Positions 56,061 to 64,000 of a stretch of 64,000 nt of DNA are shown here, piece after piece. The DNA comes from Litomosoides sigmodontis (Eukaryota; Nematoda; Chromadorea; Rhabditida; Onchocercidae). The stretch spans positions 124,001-188,000 of the forward strand of contig OY718807.1 in assembly GCA_963070105.1 (NCBI GenBank), in the 5' to 3' direction. The position numbers and the translations under genes were made by a program. Position 1 is the stretch's first letter. Each line of letters starts with the position of its first letter. The notes below the pieces were generated by a model, which was given only the letters and a program-made list of their open reading frames with translations, was not told the origin of the DNA and did not search any database.

Positions 56061-59000
56061 ATGGGGAAATATGAGAAAGGAACACCAAAGGAAATTGCCA
56101 ATCGATGTAAATCAAAAGGCTTACAAAAATTGAGATGGTATAAGAACATTATTTTTTTTATTAACATTATTTAATTTGATGTACGGCATGAATAAATTTT
56201 CTCATTTCTTTAACATTGTTTTATGCATTTCTATTATTTCAGGTTTTGTCAGATGTGTAAAAAGCAGTGTCGTGACCAGAATGGTTTCAAATGTCATTTA
56301 ACAAGTGAAACTCATCAGCGACAGTTGCTATTATTTGCGGAAAATTCAGACACTTATCTGAAGGAATACAGTGAAGAGTTTGAAACTAATTTTTTGAAGG
56401 TAGCTCATCGTTGCTCTATAGATTTCCTCACATTTTGATTTGTTGGAAAACTCTTTTAAGATTTACGTGATTACTTCCTTTTTTTTTCTTTTCTCACTCT
56501 TCTAATTTAATCATCTCAAACATGACATATGCTCTTCTTTATGAACTGAGTGCTAGTTTATTCATTAATTTCTAAGGTACATAGTTGTTAGTTAACCAAT
56601 CTGTGTTTAATTTTGTCCTCTCGGTTTAAGTCGGACCTAGTAGTATGTTCTCATTATGCTTTGCACACGCTGAACCATGTTATAGTTTCTGTCCTTCCTC
56701 CTTCCTTCATTAATTTTGAAGGGACGAGCCAGTCCATTCTAGTGATTATCACGCTTCTTGAATCCCACACGCGCTAGATGTGCAGCTTGCCTAAGTAATA
56801 AAAACGAGGAGCAGGAAGGGAAAATACTTCTGAAAAGTGATCTGTTGATATATCTCTTCACAGGTATTACGAAGTACTTTCGGTACAAGGCGTGTTCGAG
56901 CCAATGAAGTTTATCAAGAATATATTCGTGATAAAATGCACACCCATATGAACTCAACAAAATGGCATACTTTAACGAATTTTGTTATTTATCTTGGGAA
57001 ATCCGGTAAATGTCACGTTGATCAAACAGAAAAAGGTCAATGTTCGTTCTTTTATACGGTTGAGCGTTTGCGTGACTCTTTTGCAGGAGTTTTCCAGTTT
57101 TTATTTCAATTTATGGTTCTTTTCCTGAACAAGTACAGCTGTTCTGCATGTAGAATTTGAAGTAGTTTTCCACTTCAAAACTCAGTAATTGCTGAACGAC
57201 TGCTCCTTATTGAATATCCACCTGGGAATCTCTAAAAATATTTTGCTCAGCTGTAATGGGTGAAATAATCTTTTAGGTTGGTTTATTGCATGGATTGATC
57301 AACAAGAAGAGCTCAGAAAGCAAGAAACATTCCATAAGATTAAAGCAATACATGATGATGAAGAGCGGTTGCAGCAGTTGCTGAGAGAACAAGTAGAAAG
57401 GTATGAATCTATCTTAAGTTGCCTGTATTTTTAGGTGGGTTGAAACCGTCATTCATGAACTGGAGTGCATTCCAATATTTCCTTTTGTATTTGTAAAAAA
57501 TCACCTTTTGAAGGGCTCGTGAAAAACAGCAGCAATCATTAGAAGAAGGTGAAAGCCGTCCCACGGAATTACTTCGTACGAGTGACAATGAGAAAATTAC
57601 TTTTGCTTTAACGAAAAAATCAACTAATGAGGTATGCAGTAATTATATTACGCTCTCAACGTGAATTTCCTTTTAAACAACGTACTGTCTATATCTACCA
57701 TTCAAGCTTGATTTGCAGGAGTTCTATCTCTTATACATTAGCGTAATAACCAAAATAGTACATTTGATGTTGCAGAAGTTCGTCATAATAACCACTTTAT
57801 CTGTTAATTATTAAATGTTCTTTGGTGTTGTTTGTGGATCATTACTAAAAATTTTTTTGGGCTGTGGTTGTGTTGGCATTTTTACATCTTTGAAGTAGAT
57901 GGTGATTAACCAAGTGCTTGCAATAGGGACTTCAACGAAATGGAGTTTTAAGAGTTTTAACTTTGCGCTTTTTTCACTAATGTTAGATTACAGGATCTTG
58001 CTAAACCAGGTACATCAATGCTTGCAATGTCTTACTCCACACTTGACCCTAAAAACAAAAACGGGGCGAAATCTGAACTGGAAATGCTAAACACATCCAG
58101 AAAGTATCAACACAAGAATATCTTTTCTAATGCTTCAATTTCGAAGGTAGAAACAAAAGATGATTATTGCAGAAGGCATGGTACGTTGTATTAAATTTTC
58201 TTGTTGTGCTAATCTCGTAATTACTTATACGGCTCTGGTTTTTCTTTGTATACTTTAGTTGTAATGTACTGAACCATTATGTGAAGGATTCATACAAATA
58301 TCCGTTTCTTAGGAGTGTCGTTCATTATTAGAGCTGCTTGATAAGATCATATTTCTATTCTATCTTATTCATTTGCATTCCCTAGATGATATGATTGCTG
58401 GATCAAGTAAAAATCGAACTCAAGATTTGAAGACAAAAAAGAATGCATTGGATGAAATTATGGAAATGGAAGAGCGTCGCAAGGAAAAATGGAATAGACG
58501 GGACAATTGGCTTCATGAAGGAATTGTTGTAAAAGTTCGTTTTTCTTCCTTTTTTTGAACGAACATCATATGTGTATAAAGTTTGCATAAAGTCCGACTT
58601 CGATTTCAAATTTATGCGGTGATGCACCAGCAATTATAAGTTGTGATTTCATCTAATGGTATAGTGGTTTGACAGTAGAGTGACATATTCGGGTGTCAGT
58701 TTAAATGTTACCTCACATGATGTGGATGCTACTTGAGACTTGATCATTCTATCAAATTTTTTTTTAATTTTCAAATTGTAGATTACCACGAAAAAATTTG
58801 GCAGTGATTTCTACAAAGCGAAAGGTGTAGTAAAACAATTACTGGATGATTTCACCGCCATCCTGGTTGTGAATGGTCGGTTTGTTTGCTTGATTACGTA
58901 TTTCGAGATTTCATTAATTCCATCGTAAGAGATAGAGGACGAGAAATTTTTCTGGTCTACAACTCTGTAAATCTATACCCTGTAGTAGATAACACTTTTT

Positions 59001-59447
59001 AAATTTTCAACATTTTATGTCAACATTCAATTTGTACTAGTTTTACATTCATATTAAAAATGAAAACGGCTCACTCGAAGTTTTTCAGTTATTGAGTGTA
59101 CCGTATTGCGATTCATTTAGTTTGTTTTTATATTTTAATTAGATTAATAGTGAATCATTTAGCATCACATTTAGTCATTTATCGACTGTGTCATTGCTGA
59201 GAAGCCAGTTGATTTAACAGGTTATTTAGGATGTTCATTGAAAGTCAATCAAGAAAATGTAGAAACAGTGATACCAGCTGTAGGACGTGAGATGCTGGTC
59301 ATTAATGGAGCATATCGTGGAACGAAAGCTGTATTGCAGGCGATTGAAGAAAAGAAATTTGCTGTAGTCGTACGTCTTGATGAAGGTCTCGCTAAAGGAA
59401 GAGTTTTATGTTTACCATATGAGGATGTTTGCAAGCTCAAACAGTGA
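56061..59447 (+). CDS. kin: DNA/RNA-binding protein KIN17
   Basis: KIN17 is a conserved nuclear zinc-finger protein linked to DNA replication and repair and to pre-mRNA processing. Nine exons (56061-56137, 56243-56399, 56864-57035, 57277-57400, 57514-57631, 57994-58180, 58386-58534, 58782-58875, 59221-59447) join to 434 residues, somewhat longer than the human 393. The N-terminus MGKYEKGTPKEIANRCKSKG is followed by a C2H2 finger with Cys28, Cys31, His44 and His50. A winged-helix region follows (RDKMHTHMNSTKWHTLTNFV, then GWFIAWID). ALDEIMEMEE is conserved. The C-terminal SH3-like/KOW unit includes VETVIPAVGREMLVINGAYRG and ends KLKQ. The extra length lies in the low-complexity linker around exon 6. 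Confidence 0.94.
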
Positions 59448-60447
59448 CATTTTTACTTTTATCACTGTCATTTTGTTTTCATCTCACTTTTATCACTGCC
59501 TTAGTTGTTTCGCTTGTATCCCATTGCTATGCTACGTGGAATGTTTGAACTTGGTAGATGCTAGCAGTATATTGTGGCCCATTCTTGCATTATCTTGGAA
59601 ATTGGCAGATTTGAGCTTCTGACAAGAAAAGCTAATGAATTACTCTTTCTGTTTTTCTTCGATAAGAGCTGAAACCGGTGTAATGTTTTGATCAATATAT
59701 TAGTGTTTAGCAGTGAAGTTCATGCGGTTCTTTTTTATGTGAAATGTAGAAAAAAGAGGGAAGCAAAAGAAATACTTCACCGTATCCATATATCAAATTC
59801 AATTTCTATTTGGGTTTAATAAAATTAGAATTATAGTTTTTTCTTCTATTTCATGTGACGCTAACATTCGTTGCAGATTTTTATGCAATAAATTCTGTGA
59901 TTTGAAACTACTGGTGTGCATTGGATAGTTGGCCATTGTATTTTGCTTTATTATAATAATCTTTTTCTGTTGTTGAATTCTAAATTATTCTTGGTGGATC
60001 TTATTCACATTCTACCTTATTGACATTCTTCCTAAAATGATCAATGAAAAATTGGCATTGGAATCGTTGAAGCATGTTCATGAATACAGTTCAGAAATTT
60101 CTGTTGAGCTCATGTTCGAATCTTAATCACTTTTGTAGAAACCGACTTAATCCATTCAGCCATTACATCGCTCAAAAACGATTTTGAAGTACCTGGTGGC
60201 TTTAGACTTGGAGGAAAAAGTTTATTGCATTTTGTTAGCTAGAGTTGAGAGATTTGCTTGATTCAAATTGGTAGTGGTCTGGTCTATAATAGCATCGCCA
60301 GTAATCCAATCTCCGAAAAACTGGAAACAGTTATTACTAAATCACTGTGGAATTGATTGATCCGGAATCTTCAAAGAAGGTTCGTTACGGTTGATGGTAG
60401 CTAGTGTTATTGAACGAATGTTTTAGGAAGTTCCATGCAGCTTGGAA
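59448..60447. other. Spacer between KIN17 and PIN4
   Basis: One kilobase of AT-rich sequence with candidate poly(A) signals AATAAA at 59818-59823 and 59887-59892 for KIN17. TTTTAG at 60421-60426 could be the trans-splice acceptor for PIN4. No extra coding region is recognised. Confidence 0.45.
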
Positions 60448-61194
60448 ATGCCATCGAAAAAGGGTAACTGTAAGATCGTCACTAAAAGTGGTGATTCGAA
60501 AGGAGGTGGTGCAGGAAAGAAAGAATCGAAAAGTGGTATCGCAATCAAAGTCAGGCATATCTTATGCGAAAAACAAGTAATTTTTCTCCTACAGTGATAT
60601 TAATTCTCTTCTGGTGTATTCTGGAAGACAGTGATACTAACGATGATTTTCATAGATGTTGCAGTACTTTTTTTTTTCTGGTCGATGTATTTATTGTTTA
60701 AACGACATAATAGTTACATATGAAAACTTTACTGAAGGGAAAAGCAATGGAAGCCATCGAGAAATTGAAGTCTGGCTCGAAATTCAATGAAGTAGCTGCC
60801 AATTACAGTGAAGATAAGGCTAAGTGGGGGGTAATACATTTGTTGTTTTCTATATTAGCCTTCTAATTTGGAAGGAGGAGGTCGACATTAATTTTTTTTT
60901 CTCATTTTCATTATATTCAAATAGTATTTTCTGATAATGTATGGGTCTATGAATGTATTTCATAACAGAGCGCTCATAATACTGCTGCTTTATAGGTACA
61001 TTTAATCTTGTTCCCTACAGTTTGCACTAATTAAGGGTGATCTTGGTTGGATGACTCGTGGAACAATGGTGGGTGCATTCCAGGATGCCGCATTTGCTCT
61101 TCCGAATAGCACTGTCGATAAGCCCGTGTATACTGATCCACCAGTGCGGACAAAATTCGGTTACCATGTCATCATGGTTGAAGCTAGGAAGTGA
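60448..61194 (+). CDS. pinn-4: Parvulin-type peptidyl-prolyl isomerase PIN4 (Par14)
   Basis: PIN4 is a small parvulin that isomerises peptidyl-prolyl bonds without the phospho-Ser preference of PIN1. It is associated with chromatin and pre-ribosomes. Three exons (60448-60576, 60738-60830, 61036-61194) give 126 residues against about 131 in human. The N-terminus is the basic Gly/Lys/Ser-rich tail typical of Par14 and there is no WW domain. The parvulin fold runs from VRHILCEKQ through [46 protein letters not shown] and [19 protein letters not shown]. An earlier ATG at 60435 is out of frame, so 60448 is chosen. Confidence 0.95.
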
Positions 61195-63542
61195 TAGATT
61201 TTTTTAATATGAATATGCTTTTTCATTTCAACCCGCACTTCTGTTGTACCCAATTGACTTCAAAATAAGTATCCATGCATGATTGCGCAGATGAGATGAA
61301 CTAGTGGGCGATAAATCCATTCTGTCAAATTAGCTATTTTCGATATGATTACTTCGTGCGTATTAATTTCTGGTTACATCAGTGAGGAGAGTTTAACCAC
61401 CTGGTGTGAGCTGTCACTTTCTTTCTTCCACCTTTCTTTTCTAATGATTTTTAATGGATTTATTTTGATTTTTTAATGGATCTATCCGTATATCAAACAT
61501 TGAACTCGTTTATGGGATTACTGACTGATACGTTTTGAAGAGTTAAAGATTGTCGAACGAAATGAGTAAGATGCCGTGGCTGCTCTCTTTTCTCATTAAC
61601 AATATGACAGTGATGTTAAAAAATGAACGTTCGTAAGATTATTAAGGAAAAGTTAGCCAAATGCCAAATAGCCTTTTTTCTTTCCTGTATTATTACTAAT
61701 CTATGTATCGTCCATAATTGTCGGTCGTACATAAATTGATTGTTAGTAACTAACTACTGTTATGACACAGACAATGAATTCCGAATCGCGAAAAGCAAAA
61801 TATGTATTTTATGAAGTTACGGGCAGTTGCATAGGTTAAAGATTAAACTGGTTGTAGCTAATTATTAAGTTAATAGGTGAAGAGTGATGAAAGGTGGGAA
61901 TTAATATGTAAATGAACATCGGATAATGACGATGTTTCGCGAAAGGATTATCGAGAACGTTTTATTTCGTCGCTTTTAATTCAAGGGATCAGATTCGGTG
62001 GCGGCATCTGATAGATTAATTTCTCATCTCATTTTTATTCGACCGCACTCAAAGATATAAAAGTAGCTTTAGAATCTTAACATTGTTTTCGAACACGTAA
62101 GTGACGTCGCGTCAGCTATTTCATCTGAAACATAGAGTTACAAATCTCTCCTATCGGTTATTTTCCTTTCTATTTACGTTTAAAATAATTCATGTGATCA
62201 ACTACATGGGCTTACTGTAAGAATTAAAAGATCTGGTTATCGAAGCTCGTTTTCAAAATAATATGTTGTGTGGAGAAAGGAGGAACTGTACGCATTTGGA
62301 AAAGTTTTAAGAACTTATAAAACACTGGTTTTTCTACAACTTCTGCATTATTAACAACGCGCCTTTCTGCATTGTTGAGACAGTCCCAGTTGTTCCTTAT
62401 CTAATGTTAGTCTCTCTCAATTAATCAGTTCCAACTTCTAAGGCTTTCGTGAAGTTAGCTACTGCCTCATTCGCAATTAAGTCTTTTCACAAATATCACC
62501 AACAGTCATATTGGCCGTAAGGAAACACCAGCGAGCAAATTCTGCTATGACAAGTGTGATATTTCAACCTAAAATTGTGGACCCCCTTTTGTCTTCTTGT
62601 TTGTTAAGGGAAGCCATTAATATTTAATTCACAGTCGGGTTCGTGGCTGCTTAGTAAGAATGCACTATTATGACGCGTGCCAAAATTTCATACGAAATGA
62701 TACACATGTATATAAAGTAATTTAAAGCCAACCTTCCGTTCCGCCCTCCCGTTCCAATACAAGTCGAACAAATGTTTAGAGTTCTGCAATTAAACGTAAA
62801 CATATTTTAAAAAAAAGGAATGAAACTGTATCCGAACGGCTACTGATTAATCACCCTCAGTCACTTCATCCCAGTATTTCAATCTTTGATATTCTCTATT
62901 ACTGAAATGTCGATAGGTTTCCCAACAGTTGTAAAGCGGTCTTTCGTCACCATTATGTAATGTATTTATTGCTTGCTTAGGAACAAATGTAACGTTTTGA
63001 CTGAATAATAAAAACCACTTTGCACAAAAATGTAAATTACAATCTGTGAAATAAAAAAAATATATGCTACCTCACCCTACTCTGCGGATCTTAATAATTT
63101 GTCTTAGTTATACACATCCGAACTACTGCTTAACAAACAACGAATGCAAAAAAAGTTATATATATCGAAATAAATCTGCACGAAATGACTTCGAATATGG
63201 ACCGAATCATTACCATTTCAATAAATACAAATGAACCTCACTGAAATTAATGTTGAAGTACGATATACGCATTATTATATAATAAATCTGGGCAGAAGCT
63301 ATAAAAGACTTTTTTTCAATTAAACAGATTGGAATATTATAAAATAATGCAATGAGTGAGAGATGCTTAAGACTGACTTCATTTGCGCATGTATATCAAT
63401 AAATAGACATAAAGATGATAACAATTTTGGGAATGAAACGAATGAACAAAAGAAAAGAAAAACAAGGTATAAGTAGGACTAGAGAAATAAACGTATTTCC
63501 ATGCGTAAGGAGAAAACTAACACCACAAAAAACAGCAACAAC

Positions 63543-63578
<36 letters not shown>

Positions 63579-63672
63579 CTCCCATCTTGTAATAGCTTTA
63601 TGATACTAACAAAAAATCAAATAAATAAATCATTATGAGCAATAGTTTTCAACCAAAAAATTCAACGCAAGG
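61195..63672. other. Long AT-rich spacer to the right of PIN4
   Basis: These 2.5 kb hold the PIN4 3' region and, presumably, the 3' region of the minus-strand gene at the edge. A 30-base (TA)n run sits at 63547-63576. A 62-codon plus frame at 63415-63603 runs into that repeat and shows no motif. I see no other gene. Confidence 0.45.
63547..63576. repeat. (TA)n microsatellite
   Basis: A pure 30-base TA run in the spacer between PIN4 and the right-edge gene. Confidence 0.95.
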
Positions 63673-63850
63673 TTAAAGTACTGATGACTTGAGTGTAGTT
63701 CCTCGTTCATGGAAGATATCTTCCGGAGCGCTATCTTCCGAATCCACATCATTTCTACCCGCATTATCCGATATGTTTTCTAACGTTTCATCACGTATAG
63801 AAACTCGCTTTAGGCGTGAAATATTCTCGAAAATACCATTTTTTGTCAAT
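63673..63850 (-). CDS. Probable 3' terminal exon of an unidentified minus-strand gene
   Basis: After an acceptor-like TGACAG (minus strand) one frame is open for 58 residues to a TAA at 63673-63675. It includes ISRLKRVSIRDETLENIS and an acidic stretch (NDVDSEDSAPEDIF), a composition more like real protein than the surrounding AT-rich DNA. A second open piece at 63903-63974 (starting MEKFPSILDRSS, with a GTGAGT donor) lies just upstream, but it ends in phase 0 whereas this exon needs two bases. If both are real, another exon or splice site lies between them. The family is not recognised. Confidence 0.35.
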
Positions 63851-64000
63851 CTGTCATTGGATCATAATATCAAAATTATTCTAAATTATTCTACCCACTC
63901 ACTACTGAAGAATGGCAGTCTCTGATCATATGCCTCAGACTAGAGCGGTCCAAAATACTAGGAAATTTCTCCATGATAATTTACAATAACTAATTGGAAA

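Noticed and set aside
55811..56167. Minus-strand frame of 118 codons before KIN17
   Set aside because: It overlaps KIN17 exon 1 in antisense and shows no family feature.
58650..58720. tRNA-like segment (TGGTATAGTGG box A-like, GTTTAAATG box B-like) in a KIN17 intron
   Set aside because: The acceptor, anticodon and T stems do not pair when laid out, and box B departs from the consensus. Probably chance similarity.

Overview
The window looks like AT-rich nematode nuclear DNA, most likely from a spirurid or filarial worm. The reasons are densely intron-split genes with GT..AG introns, acceptors mostly of the form TTTTCAG or TTTTTAG, acceptor-like sites a few bases before several start codons (as expected for spliced-leader trans-splicing), long (TA)n tracts, and conserved metazoan housekeeping proteins that read cleanly only after splicing. 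No bacterial operon, CRISPR array, rRNA or convincing tRNA was seen. The species assignment is inference.

The dominant feature is a direct head-to-tail duplication. Bases 1-25415 (copy 1, missing its first 41 bases at the window edge) recur at 25416-50873 (copy 2, 25458 bp). Every long reading frame recurs unchanged at +25456, or at +25458 beyond one (TA)n tract. The only difference I found is one extra TA unit in that tract in copy 2.

Each unit carries, in order: a SAP-domain nuclear protein (-), the 26S proteasome base subunit Rpn1/PSMD2 (+), the BLOC-1 subunit snapin (+), an FAM8A1-like RDD membrane protein (-), the H/ACA RNP assembly factor NAF1 (+) and the AP-3 adaptor mu subunit (+). 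The unit boundary falls inside the SAP gene, so the copy 2 SAP gene acquires a short new C-terminus read from DNA downstream of the AP-3 mu gene.

Unique sequence follows from 50874: cytosolic aspartate aminotransferase (+), KIN17 (+), the PIN4 parvulin (+), and a weakly supported 3' terminal exon of a minus-strand gene at the right edge. The genes are mostly unrelated housekeeping genes. Two loose functional pairs exist in the unit: snapin with AP-3 mu (endolysosomal trafficking), and FAM8A1 with Rpn1 (ER-associated degradation and proteasome).

I did not find an evident new biological system. The findings most worth checking are whether the near-perfect 25.5-kb duplication is real or an assembly error, and what the junction does to the SAP gene. 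Exon coordinates were derived by hand from splice signals and reading frame; each full model sums to a multiple of three.
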